This document shows, in pieces, positions 1 through 7,247 of a stretch of DNA of 9,664 bases. The DNA comes from Hungatella sp. UBA3147. Its GTDB lineage: Bacteria; Bacillota; Clostridia; Lachnospirales; Lachnospiraceae. The translations under genes were made by a program, and so were the position numbers. How positions within the stretch are numbered: position 1 is the first letter of the stretch; every line of letters starts with the position of its first letter. The DNA lies in assembly GCA_002365025.1 (NCBI GenBank), contig DEYX01000184.1, positions 1 through 9,664 on the forward strand. The letters run 5' to 3'. The notes under the pieces were generated by a model. It had not been told where the DNA came from. It saw nothing but the letters and a program-made list of their open reading frames with translations, and made no database searches.

Positions 1-32
1 ATACAGGCAGATAAGTAGCCTTTCTTTCTCAT
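1..32 (-). CDS. Start of an unidentified gene downstream of the TolC-like gene (partial)
   Basis: Only the first ten codons are in the window, reading MRKKGYLSAC on the minus strand. The ATG lies three bases beyond the stop codon of the TolC-like gene, and an AGGAGG ribosome site sits about ten bases upstream, inside the last codons of that gene. This tight spacing implies translational coupling in the same operon. The basic start followed by hydrophobic or small residues would suit an exported protein, a lipoprotein or a membrane protein. A second TolC-like protein or another efflux component is possible, but this is a guess. Confidence 0.6.
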   Translation of the reverse strand, partial: MRKKGYLSAC

Positions 33-35
33 ATC

Positions 36-1187
36 TTATAAACCTCCTGCCGAAGCCAGTCCGTTTACCGCATTATCATAATTTTGAACCGCCTGAAACA
101 GGGCAAGCTCTGCTGTCTTTATAGCGAAATTCTTCGTGTCATATGCATTTTTCTGCTTTAAATAATCCAGTTTGCTTAAGGTTCCCAGGTCATATTTCCT
201 CTGGGCAGTATCCATATTTTTACTTTCCAGAGCAAATTCTGCACCTGCCTGGTCATACGCTGCTTTTGCCTGAAGAACCGCCCGGTAGCGTTTTGTTAAA
301 TCGGAACCGATATTCTGCTCATTGCTTGTTATTGTCCGGTTTAAGGTCTGCTTTGTAATATCCCCCACGGCATTTTCCAGCTTCCTCTTATTAATTTTCA
401 AGGTATAGCTGTTGCCCAGGGCAGAATCCTTATCTGTGTCCGGGTTCATGGATGCAATGCGTTCCATATTCACAGCCGGAATTTCCAAAATATCCGGTGA
501 GTCGTTGTATTTCCAGCCCAGCATAACACAAAGCTTCTGTCTGGTCTCCTCAACAGAAGATGTCAGCTTATCAATGGAAGTCTGTGTGCTCTGAACACTC
601 TCTAAAGCACCCAGTACATCGGCCTGGATAGCCATTCCTGCACTTTGTCTTACCAGTGCGGACTGGTATGCAGCCTCTGCAAACTCCAGGCTGTTCTTTG
701 CACTTTCCAGCTCATATCTCTGCTGAAAATAGGCGATCATGGAAGACTGGGCCGTTGCTACCAGATTGGCTTCCTCCTGCTCATAGGTAAGCTGATATAC
801 CTGCAAATCCTCTACATTGTTATCTGCCATGGCTTCCGCACTGTTGGCGCTGGCCGCACCGCTTGCATCAGACACCGGGTCATCTCCGGTAATCATGTTT
901 CTGTAATCGCTTGCCGCATCCCGGTAATACTGGGCATTCTGGTCACTGGTAATTCTGTCATCTTTTTTCTTATCATTAATATCCAGCTGGTTTTTCTGGA
1001 CCGTCACATTATATTCACGGATCAGGCCTGCCAGTTCATCGTATTCCATCACATTGTCACGGAGCTTTGCCCACTCCTCTGGAGTTCTTGCAAACTCCGG
1101 GCTTCCGGCCCAAACTGTGGCCGCAGGTCCGGAGACAGTAAGCGCTGCCGCAAGGCAGAATGCACTAATCTGTTTCCATTTTCTCAT
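36..1187 (-). CDS. TolC-family (outer-membrane-factor-like) exported protein of the RND efflux operon
   Basis: A 383-residue protein with a clear signal peptide (basic MRKWK, hydrophobic core 8-24, likely cut after VWA at 27). It shows the two-repeat layout of the TolC/OEP family: helices about 40-98 and 126-222, then 252-282 and 297-378. Each repeat has the family signature of an (R)xxxG turn followed by a long amphipathic helix (QSAGMAIQADVL near 181 and KYDLGTLSKLDYL near 331). In Gram-negative relatives beta-barrel strands lie between the two long helices of each repeat. Here those places hold a Ser/Ala/Asp/Asn-rich linker (about 99-126) and a very short linker (about 282-296), so a membrane barrel appears to be missing. 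The protein may form a helical conduit or wall-spanning partner for the RND pump encoded upstream. The start is well supported by AAGGAGG seven bases before the ATG. Family assignment is firm; its role in a single-membrane cell is unknown. Confidence 0.85.
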   Translation of the reverse strand: MRKWKQISAFCLAAALTVSGPAATVWAGSPEFARTPEEWAKLRDNVMEYDELAGLIREYNVTVQKNQLDINDKKKDDRITSDQNAQYYRDAASDYRNMITGDDPVSDASGAASANSAEAMADNNVEDLQVYQLTYEQEEANLVATAQSSMIAYFQQRYELESAKNSLEFAEAAYQSALVRQSAGMAIQADVLGALESVQSTQTSIDKLTSSVEETRQKLCVMLGWKYNDSPDILEIPAVNMERIASMNPDTDKDSALGNSYTLKINKRKLENAVGDITKQTLNRTITSNEQNIGSDLTKRYRAVLQAKAAYDQAGAEFALESKNMDTAQRKYDLGTLSKLDYLKQKNAYDTKNFAIKTAELALFQAVQNYDNAVNGLASAGGL

Positions 1188-1194
1188 CCTTAAT

Positions 1195-1201
1195 CCTCCT
1201 T
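1195..1201 (-). promoter_or_regulatory. Strong ribosome binding site of the TolC-like gene
   Basis: The minus strand reads AAGGAGG, then seven bases, then ATG. This is near the ideal Firmicute Shine-Dalgarno site and spacing and fixes the start of the TolC-like gene at 1187. Confidence 0.8.
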
Positions 1202-1217
1202 ATTTGGAATTAATTCT

Positions 1218-1246
1218 ATCATACCTTTTTTATTATTTAATAACCA
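1218..1246 (-). promoter_or_regulatory. Possible weak promoter in the RND/TolC intergenic gap
   Basis: The 133-base gap between the RND gene and the TolC-like gene (1188-1320) is the longest in the efflux operon and is A/T-rich near the downstream gene. On the minus strand TATGAT (1218-1223) is a good -10 element, but the -35 candidate 17 bases upstream, TGGTTA (1241-1246), is poor. No convincing terminator is visible in the gap, so readthrough from the RND gene is likely, with this as a possible extra promoter. The TGACA/TGTCA boxes found at the tetR promoter do not recur here. Confidence 0.3.
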
Positions 1247-1320
1247 CTTTTTTCCACTGAAAAATCAATCGGTTAATCGCAATCTGCTTCACTGCTTGAT
1301 GAGGTTTAACAGACTGCAGT

Positions 1321-4300
1321 TTAATCCTCCGGCTCTGCGATCTTATCTGACTTTCCGGTCATAATGGAATAATATACCGGCAGCAACAGAAGGGTCAAAA
1401 CCGTAGAAGCGGTTAAACCGCCTACGTTAACCAGTGACAGACCCTGCATGATTTCTCCGTCATCACCGATTCCTAACGCCAGAGGTATTATAGAAACAAT
1501 GGCAATCAGGGTTGTCATGGAGATAGAACGGAATCTGTTGACACCTGCCTTTATCACTGCCTCCCTTTTTTCCATGGTCAGGCGGTACTGGCCTACGGTC
1601 TCCACATAGAGAATACCGGATTTCACTACCGTACCTACCAGCATCAAAAAGCCTAACAGGGAGGGCAGGTTTATCTTAATTCCTACCGCTACCATGAGTC
1701 CAAACGCACCGATCAAACTGAAGGGAATGGCCGTCATAACCATCAATGATAATTTAGGCGATTCAAACTGGGCTGCCATAACCACAAAAAGCAAGAAAAT
1801 AGCCGTAGCCATCGCCATGGCCAGGTTGGTGAACTCTTCTACCATAGCCTCATCCTCACTGTTTTTTGCTCTTGTAACCGTGGAATCCAGTTTTGGATTT
1901 ACTATATCCTGGTCAATCGTCTTTTTCAATGCCTCCTTTCCCTCTTCTGACTTAACCTCATCAGTAAAGGAACCGGTTATGGTAGCCCTATACTGTTTAT
2001 TCATTCTCCAGATAGCAGAAGGGCTGTCTTCATAATCTATATCAGCAATGTCCGTCAAAGCAGCCGTGCCCCCGGACCCATTGGGAAGGAGAATTCCCTG
2101 AACTTTATTAAGTGTATCATAGAAATCTTTTGGGTATTCCACCCTTACAGAAAGTTCTTCTCCTGCCACGTCCAGTGTGGCGGCCTCCTTGCCGCTAAGC
2201 ATATCGCTCAATATTCCGCCTACGCCGGCCGGTGCCACGCCTTCTGCCGCCGCCTTTATGGGATCAACATGAACCTTAATGACAGGCGCCGCATTTTCCA
2301 GATCCGAATGGACTTTGATTAGTCCTGAATGGCCGGAAAGCTCAGCCACCAACTGATCTGAGGTTTCTTTCAGCTTATCTAACTGAGCGCTTTGTATAAT
2401 CACCTCAAAATCATTGCCTGCTGATCCGTTCATTTCCATCATGGAAGTGGACTTTACGGTAATGTTGCAGTCAGGAAGCTGGTTCATTTCTTTTTTCCAC
2501 TTATTGACAACTTCCTGGGTAGTAAGTTTTCTGTCAGACTTTAAATATCCTGTTAAAGTACCTATATTGCTGCCGTTTAAGCTTAGGCCTCCGCCTCCAT
2601 AGCTTACCATATAGGACTTTAAGTCCTCTTCACTGGTCACAATTGCCTCAACCTTTTTAAGAATCTGATCTGCCTCTTCAATCTTAAGTCCAGGCTCTAC
2701 TTCAACGGAAACAGAGACCGTTCCCTCATCCACTCCAGGCATGAGTTCAAATCCCAGTCTTCCCGCCAGTATAAAAGAAACCACCAGCAAAAGCACGGAT
2801 ATGGTCATTACCAGAGCCTTTTTGTTCAGCAATTTAGAAATAAGCCGGCTATAGCCCTCCTGGAGGGCCTTCATAATTCCTCCTATAGGAGAATTCTTTT
2901 TTTCAACAGGACGAAGTTTGGTATAGCACATGGGCACAATGGTCAAACCTGAAATCGCTGAAGCCAGGGAAGCGAATATAAGGGTAAATCCCAGCGGCAT
3001 GAACAGCTGCCCTGACATCCCCTGAAGCATAGCCAAAGGAATAAATACCACACTGTTTGTCACAGCGCCGCCTAAAATGGCCGAAAACACTTCTCCTGCT
3101 CCGCTTACCGCCGCTTCCATATATTCCTTGAATCCCTTCCCCTTTTGAGCACGGAAGCAATTGTCCAGCACGACAATCGAGTCATCCACCATATTTCCCA
3201 CAGCCAGAACAATACTGCTCATGGTAACCAGGTTCATGGAAAATCCCATGGCCGACATTAATATCAGGGAAATGAGCATTGACGCGGGAATGGAACTGCC
3301 CACAATAAGAGAAGCTTTAACATCACCGAAAAACAGGAAGATAATGATCATGGAAATAACAACCGCCGCTATCATGGCATCCTTCACACTTCCCAGAGCC
3401 GATAAGATCTGGTCACTGGAATCGTCAATGGTTATAAAATCTACGTTAGGATATTCCCGCTTTAAGTTTTCAATGGTCTTTTTGACACCTTTTGAAACGT
3501 CCACCGCACTATTCTTTTGCTGCTTGTTAATGGACAAGGTAATGGTATCATCTCCATTGTACCGGCCAATGGCTTTTTGTTCTTTAGCGGTTTGTGAAAT
3601 ATCGGCGACATCTTCCAGGTATATGATCTTCCCGTTTCCGGCAGCCAAAGGAACTTTTTTAAGACTGTCAACGGTTTTTATTTCCACAGACGTACTAACC
3701 GATAAATCCCGTTTTCCCACCCCCGTACTTCCTGCCGGATAGGTAAAGTCTGCTGCCTTGATGGCCTGACTGATGGAATCCATGGTCAGATGGTATTGAG
3801 CCATATTTTCCGGAATCAAGCGAACGCTGACATAGTTTTCCTCACCCCCGCTGACATCCACCCTGGCAACGGAAGATATTTTTTCAAATTCAGGAACAAT
3901 CTTATCATTGACATAATTATATAAGTTGCTTTGAGTGGAATCCTTAACCGCCAGCGTAACGGAAGGCATTTCATTCATGTTGAATTCCATAATTGTGGGT
4001 ACGTCCACATCATCAGGAAGTTCCACACTGTCCATTTTTTTCTTTAATTCAGAGTATGCCTTATCCATGTTGGTTCCGTACTCATATTCCAGCTGCAAAA
4101 TGGAGGTATTCTCCTGGGATATGGCATAGACATTTTTGACGCCGGACAAAATTCCAACGGATTCTTCCAGGGGCTTTGTTACCAGGTCATTGATATCCCC
4201 CGTATTGGCACCGGGATATGTGCTGATGATCAAAAACATAGGAAATTTCATTTCCGGAGTCAGTTCCATCTTGGCGTTAAAAACAGAGGACAGACCAAAT

Positions 4301-4368
4301 ACGATCAGACATAAAATTGCCAGTATAAAAGTCACAGGACGTTTTAATATTCCTTTTACAATTCCCAT
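1321..4368 (-). CDS. RND-family multidrug efflux pump, inner-membrane permease (AcrB/SwrC-like)
   Basis: A 1015-residue, 12-helix transporter, slightly shorter than E. coli AcrB (1049). TM1 is at 12-30, a large extracytoplasmic domain at about 35-330, TM2-TM6 at about 331-480, TM7 at 517-535, a second large domain at about 540-845, and TM8-TM12 at about 848-1000. The proton-relay residues of the family are present: the Asp pair D395/D396 in TM4 (GNMVDDSIVV) and K916 in TM10 (GTVVKSGIL). The pump should therefore be an active proton/drug antiporter of the HAE-1 type. Substrates cannot be read from the sequence; in Bacillus the RND protein SwrC exports the lipopeptide surfactin. The gene starts 12 bases after the membrane-fusion-protein stop, with a modest AAGGGGG ribosome site, and belongs to one operon with tetR and that gene. 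No frameshift or truncation was seen. Confidence 0.93.
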   Translation of the reverse strand: MGIVKGILKRPVTFILAILCLIVFGLSSVFNAKMELTPEMKFPMFLIISTYPGANTGDINDLVTKPLEESVGILSGVKNVYAISQENTSILQLEYEYGTNMDKAYSELKKKMDSVELPDDVDVPTIMEFNMNEMPSVTLAVKDSTQSNLYNYVNDKIVPEFEKISSVARVDVSGGEENYVSVRLIPENMAQYHLTMDSISQAIKAADFTYPAGSTGVGKRDLSVSTSVEIKTVDSLKKVPLAAGNGKIIYLEDVADISQTAKEQKAIGRYNGDDTITLSINKQQKNSAVDVSKGVKKTIENLKREYPNVDFITIDDSSDQILSALGSVKDAMIAAVVISMIIIFLFFGDVKASLIVGSSIPASMLISLILMSAMGFSMNLVTMSSIVLAVGNMVDDSIVVLDNCFRAQKGKGFKEYMEAAVSGAGEVFSAILGGAVTNSVVFIPLAMLQGMSGQLFMPLGFTLIFASLASAISGLTIVPMCYTKLRPVEKKNSPIGGIMKALQEGYSRLISKLLNKKALVMTISVLLLVVSFILAGRLGFELMPGVDEGTVSVSVEVEPGLKIEEADQILKKVEAIVTSEEDLKSYMVSYGGGGLSLNGSNIGTLTGYLKSDRKLTTQEVVNKWKKEMNQLPDCNITVKSTSMMEMNGSAGNDFEVIIQSAQLDKLKETSDQLVAELSGHSGLIKVHSDLENAAPVIKVHVDPIKAAAEGVAPAGVGGILSDMLSGKEAATLDVAGEELSVRVEYPKDFYDTLNKVQGILLPNGSGGTAALTDIADIDYEDSPSAIWRMNKQYRATITGSFTDEVKSEEGKEALKKTIDQDIVNPKLDSTVTRAKNSEDEAMVEEFTNLAMAMATAIFLLFVVMAAQFESPKLSLMVMTAIPFSLIGAFGLMVAVGIKINLPSLLGFLMLVGTVVKSGILYVETVGQYRLTMEKREAVIKAGVNRFRSISMTTLIAIVSIIPLALGIGDDGEIMQGLSLVNVGGLTASTVLTLLLLPVYYSIMTGKSDKIAEPED

Positions 4369-4380
4369 TCTGCCGCCCCC

Positions 4381-5523
4381 TTACTGCCCGGAACCGGAAG
4401 TTTCCGCCCCTGATTCTTTTGATTCCGATTCGCCGTCTGCTGCTTGAGATTCTTCTGCAGGCACACCTGCAAGGGTAACTTTAGACCCATCATATAATTC
4501 ACTGGTCCAGGTGGTGACCACCTGGTCCTCAGCTGTGATGCCAGACTGAATTTCCGCATAATCCACGTCTGCCAGCCCTACGGTCACAGCATTCCTTATA
4601 AGGGCTCCATCGGCATATGTATAAATAAAGGGATCTCCTCCTTCATAATTAACACTTTCCACAGGAACAGTAAGTACATCCACCGCCTTCTGGGAGACCA
4701 ACGTAAGCTTTACCGATGTACCCGTGGCCAGACTGTCGCCTTCCGGAATAGAGGCTTTTACCTTGAACAGCCCGCTTGCTTCATCCACCATGGTACTCAC
4801 TTCGGTTATAGACGCCTCATAACCGGTTCCATTCTTTTCCACATTTATGCTGTCCCCGGCCTTTAATCCGTTTACTATACGCTCGGAAGCATAAAAGGTC
4901 ACCGCTTTTCCCCCTTCTCCTGATATAACGCAGAGAACGGTCTGAGGAGATACCATATCGTGAACGCTGATGTTAAAGCTTTCCACCTTGCCTCCAATGG
5001 ATGCCGTCACCTGACTGCTTTCCATCTGGATATTGTATGCGATCTTGGCATTTTCATATTGAAGCCTTGCCATCTCCACATTATCCTTTAGAGACTGGTA
5101 ATCGGCCTCCGCCACATCACCAGCTGCATAAAGAACGGACATCCGGTCTAAATTCTTTCTTGCATCCTCGTATGTAATCCTGGCCGTTTCTACCATGATT
5201 CTGGAACTCTCTACCTGTTTCGTATCAATGACACAAAGTAGCTGGCCGGCAGTAACCATGTCACCTGTCTGAACATTTACAGCAGTGACTTCTCCTGCCC
5301 CCAGAGGCGTGATACGGACGATACTGGAAGGCTCTATGGTACCGATCAGATCACTGGTAAGCTCTATGGAACGGATCTTTGGATTCTCTACAGTTACAAC
5401 AGGAGGGACATCGGCCACAAACTCCTCCTTATTTCCTCCTAACACCTTGGGAATAATTAATCCCGCCAGGGCTGCAATAATAACGATTGCACCTGCAATA
5501 ATAAAGACTTTTTTCTTTGTCAT
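4381..5523 (-). CDS. RND efflux membrane-fusion (periplasmic adaptor) protein, HlyD/AcrA-like
   Basis: A 380-residue adaptor anchored by an N-terminal membrane segment (about 7-26, after MTKKK). It has no lipobox cysteine, so it is probably held by an uncleaved helix rather than by lipid. The order is typical of the family: first half of the lipoyl/barrel-sandwich domain (71-100, PLGAGEVTAVNVQTGDMV), an alpha-helical hairpin (about 103-165), second lipoyl half (about 170-200, with ASIGGKVESFNI), a beta-barrel (about 204-275) and a membrane-proximal domain (about 280-352). An acidic Ser/Glu/Gly tail (356-380) is unusual and probably disordered. It should link the RND pump to the TolC-like protein; the helical hairpin is the expected docking site for the latter. 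AAGGAG (5530-5535) lies six bases before the ATG. The gene sits between tetR (29-base gap) and the RND gene (12-base gap). Confidence 0.92.
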   Translation of the reverse strand: MTKKKVFIIAGAIVIIAALAGLIIPKVLGGNKEEFVADVPPVVTVENPKIRSIELTSDLIGTIEPSSIVRITPLGAGEVTAVNVQTGDMVTAGQLLCVIDTKQVESSRIMVETARITYEDARKNLDRMSVLYAAGDVAEADYQSLKDNVEMARLQYENAKIAYNIQMESSQVTASIGGKVESFNISVHDMVSPQTVLCVISGEGGKAVTFYASERIVNGLKAGDSINVEKNGTGYEASITEVSTMVDEASGLFKVKASIPEGDSLATGTSVKLTLVSQKAVDVLTVPVESVNYEGGDPFIYTYADGALIRNAVTVGLADVDYAEIQSGITAEDQVVTTWTSELYDGSKVTLAGVPAEESQAADGESESKESGAETSGSGQ

Positions 5524-5552
5524 GACAAGCTCCTTATTTAATCATATTAAGA

Positions 5553-6170
5553 TTATAATTGATGTCTACAAACTCCATATTGCAGAATTTCTAATTTTTC
5601 CAGAAAAATTTTCTTAATTTTTTCTTCATCTTCCCGATGATGGTAGTACCAGCCCATACAATGAGCCAGTTCCAGGAAAATCATGGATACCAGTTTCCCA
5701 AAGAATTCTATACTCTGATCTTTAAAATTAGAGGTATCGATGACACGGTACATCGTCTCCTGCAGCTCCTGCTGGCTTTTGGAGTTTTCTTCGCAAAGCT
5801 GATGGGTCACACCAAACATTGTTTCGCTGACGGCGATGTTCTTAATCAGCTGCAGTACACTTTCCTTTGCATTGGCTAAGCCGTAATGCAAAAACGTTTC
5901 TGCGGTCTTCCAAAGATCACCACTATTTTTTTCAGCGCATCTCACCCAGCTATTCTGAAAATTTTCAGTAGCATCTTCAAAAATATATCCAAGAACATCA
6001 CGTTTGTCTTCAAAATAAGTATAAAAGCTACCTCTTGATATTCCAGCTGCCTGGATTATCTTATTAATAGAAGCCTTTTCAAACGGCACCCTTGTAAATT
6101 CTTCCACCGCTGCATCGCAAATAGTTTTCTTTTTTCCTGCCGGGAGATTATAAAACCGTTCCGTTGGCAT
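5553..6170 (-). CDS. TetR-family transcriptional repressor of the efflux operon
   Basis: A 205-residue regulator with a classic TetR N-terminal helix-turn-helix at about 33-53 (INKIIQAAGISRGSFYTYF) followed by the usual DKRDVLGYIF helix, and a helical ligand-binding domain (about 65-200) with no recognisable family name. The start is set at 6170 (MPTERFYN), which places the DNA-binding domain at the usual distance from the N-terminus and has AAGGAG at 6181-6186. A longer reading frame to 6239 would begin at or inside the promoter and operator. The gene is first in the operon tetR, adaptor, RND pump, TolC-like protein. The promoter upstream carries two matching palindromic boxes, so it very probably represses itself and the pump until a pump substrate binds. 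The inducer cannot be inferred. Confidence 0.9.
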   Translation of the reverse strand: MPTERFYNLPAGKKKTICDAAVEEFTRVPFEKASINKIIQAAGISRGSFYTYFEDKRDVLGYIFEDATENFQNSWVRCAEKNSGDLWKTAETFLHYGLANAKESVLQLIKNIAVSETMFGVTHQLCEENSKSQQELQETMYRVIDTSNFKDQSIEFFGKLVSMIFLELAHCMGWYYHHREDEEKIKKIFLEKLEILQYGVCRHQL

Positions 6171-6225
6171 CTTTTCATCTCTCCTTTCTCTTTTCCCATG
6201 TGAATCCACCGACCACACGAAAAGG

Positions 6226-6238
6226 TGACAACATGCCA
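6226..6238. promoter_or_regulatory. TetR operator box 2 (over the transcription start)
   Basis: TGACAACATGCCA matches box 1 with one arm mismatch (TGACA-ACA-TGCCA). Its centre is 23 bases from that of box 1, about two DNA turns, so both boxes face the same side of the helix. The outer sequences also form one long perfect inverted repeat with 11-base arms, 6222-6232 (AAGGTGACAAC) and 6255-6265 (GTTGTCACCTT). This suggests two cooperatively bound dimers. Confidence 0.6.
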
Positions 6239-6241
6239 CTT

Positions 6242-6270
6242 ATTATAATGACACGTTGTCACCTTGTCAA
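6242..6270 (-). promoter_or_regulatory. Consensus sigma-A promoter of the tetR/RND efflux operon
   Basis: On the minus strand TTGACA (6265-6270) and TATAAT (6242-6247) are separated by exactly 17 bases, a perfect match to the vegetative promoter consensus. Transcription should begin near 6235, about 65 bases upstream of the tetR start codon. Such a strong promoter fits a gene set normally held off by a repressor. Confidence 0.85.
6249..6261. promoter_or_regulatory. TetR operator box 1 (between -35 and -10)
   Basis: The 13-base element TGACACGTTGTCA is a perfect inverted repeat, TGACA-CGT-TGTCA, wholly inside the 17-base promoter spacer. Binding here would block RNA polymerase. TetR-family repressors usually bind short palindromes of this kind next to their own gene. 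That this TetR is the binder is inference. Confidence 0.7.
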
Positions 6271-6368
6271 GAAAGGTTATATTTATTTAATAATTTTTCC
6301 AGTTTTGTTTATCTTTTGCAATCTTACGCCCTCGTTTTTGGGCAAAATAGTATGACAGCCGGACGCTC

Positions 6369-6557
6369 CTATCTCCTGTCCAGAAGCTCCTTTAAGGCTT
6401 CATCGCTCTCTTCGATCCATACATCCTCTTCCTTTTCATTAAGGCCGAGAAACCGGGCAAGGGTTTCGGGCTCATCGCTGTTATTCCATTCTTCAATAAA
6501 ATCATCAATGGCTTCAAATTCTATCTCACCGGCCAGATACTTCTCCTTAAACGTCAT
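6369..6557 (-). CDS. Small acidic protein of unknown function (62 residues)
   Basis: A 62-residue protein in which about a third of residues are Asp or Glu (e.g. EIEFEAIDDFIEEW and EKEEDVWIEESDEAL). It is predicted to be mostly helical, with no membrane segment, signal peptide or cysteine. GAGAGG about six bases before the ATG is a fair ribosome site. The gene starts 15 bases after the GntR stop, so it is probably the third gene of the ispE-gntR operon. I do not recognise a domain. The strong acidity would fit a protein that binds a basic partner, but that is speculation. Its good ribosome site and operon position argue that it is a real gene. Confidence 0.65.
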   Translation of the reverse strand: MTFKEKYLAGEIEFEAIDDFIEEWNNSDEPETLARFLGLNEKEEDVWIEESDEALKELLDRR

Positions 6558-6572
6558 AATATACCTCTCTTC

Positions 6573-7247
6573 TTATTCCTGTTCCTTTATATTCTTTGAT
6601 ACGGTGATTTCCTGGTTATCAATATGCTCGCGCATTGCTTCTTTTGCTTCCTGAACCTTCCGCTGTCTGACCGCCTTCAATATGTTGTCATGTTCCAGCA
6701 AAAGAATCTGGCGTTTATCCTCATCCTTAATGTATTCCAAACGATAACGGTACATCTGCTCTCTTAAATTGTTGATCATCTGCACCAGCCTGTCATTGCA
6801 TGTGCCTTTATAAATCACATCATGATAAGCTTCATCCGTCTCTGCAATCTCCATGGGATTTCCTTGTTCCACGGCCTCTTTAAATTCTTCCTGCTTTTTT
6901 TCAAGCTCCTCTACGGCCTCCGGGGTCATTCTCTGGCAGGCCAGTTCAATCGCCAGTTCCTCTAAGGATCTGCGGACCTCCAATACGTCCCTTAAGCTCT
7001 TCTCCGAAATCTTAGCAACCTCAGCTCCCTTTCTGGGTATCATTAGTACAAGCCCTTCCAGTTCCAGTTTCCGGATGGCTTCCCGGATAGGCGTACGGCT
7101 GACTCCAAGACGTTCCGCAAGCTGGATCTCCATAAGGCGCTCTCCCGGTGCCAGTTCCCCTTTTAAAATCGCCTGACGCAGCGTGTTAAAGACTACGTCC
7201 CGAAGGGGCAGATATTCATTCATATTAACCTTTAAATCATTGCTCAT
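6573..7247 (-). CDS. GntR-family transcriptional regulator, FadR/FCD subfamily
   Basis: A 224-residue regulator. Residues about 14-76 form the winged helix (LAERLGVSRTPIREAIRKLELEGL is the recognition region, followed by the PRKGAEV wing). Residues about 84-212 form the all-helical FCD ligand-binding domain. The metal-binding residues of FCD proteins appear to be present: D138 and H142 (TDEAYH), H186 and H208, with spacing like that in characterised members. Many FCD regulators sense small carboxylic or sugar acids; the effector here is not readable. The start codon overlaps the ispE end by 11 bases and has GGGAGG just upstream, so translation is coupled to ispE. A GntR-like palindrome at the ispE promoter (8195-8202) suggests self-regulation of the operon. 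Confidence 0.92.
   Translation of the reverse strand: MSNDLKVNMNEYLPLRDVVFNTLRQAILKGELAPGERLMEIQLAERLGVSRTPIREAIRKLELEGLVLMIPRKGAEVAKISEKSLRDVLEVRRSLEELAIELACQRMTPEAVEELEKKQEEFKEAVEQGNPMEIAETDEAYHDVIYKGTCNDRLVQMINNLREQMYRYRLEYIKDEDKRQILLLEHDNILKAVRQRKVQEAKEAMREHIDNQEITVSKNIKEQE

Noticed and set aside
645..1193. A 182-residue open frame on the plus strand opposite the TolC-like gene
   Set aside because: It is antisense to a well-supported gene, has no ribosome site, and its Cys/Ile/Leu-rich translation resembles no protein I know.
1260..1320. Possible terminator or repeat after the RND gene (CTGCAG palindrome, CGATT-AAC-CGATT)
   Set aside because: The repeats are very short and make no stable hairpin with a T-tract. 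They look like chance.
3161..3742. A 193-residue open frame on the plus strand opposite the RND gene
   Set aside because: It lies wholly inside the RND coding region, which has intact motifs. Its Met/Thr/Ser-rich translation is typical of an antisense shadow.
6171..6239. A longer tetR start at 6239
   Set aside because: It would begin upstream of the predicted transcription start and run through operator box 2. The ATG at 6170 has a ribosome site and gives the usual TetR N-terminus.
6325..6371. Possible terminator after the small acidic gene
   Set aside because: GCCC/GGGC and GACAG/CTGTC pairings are only 4-5 bases long, mutually inconsistent and lack a T-tract.
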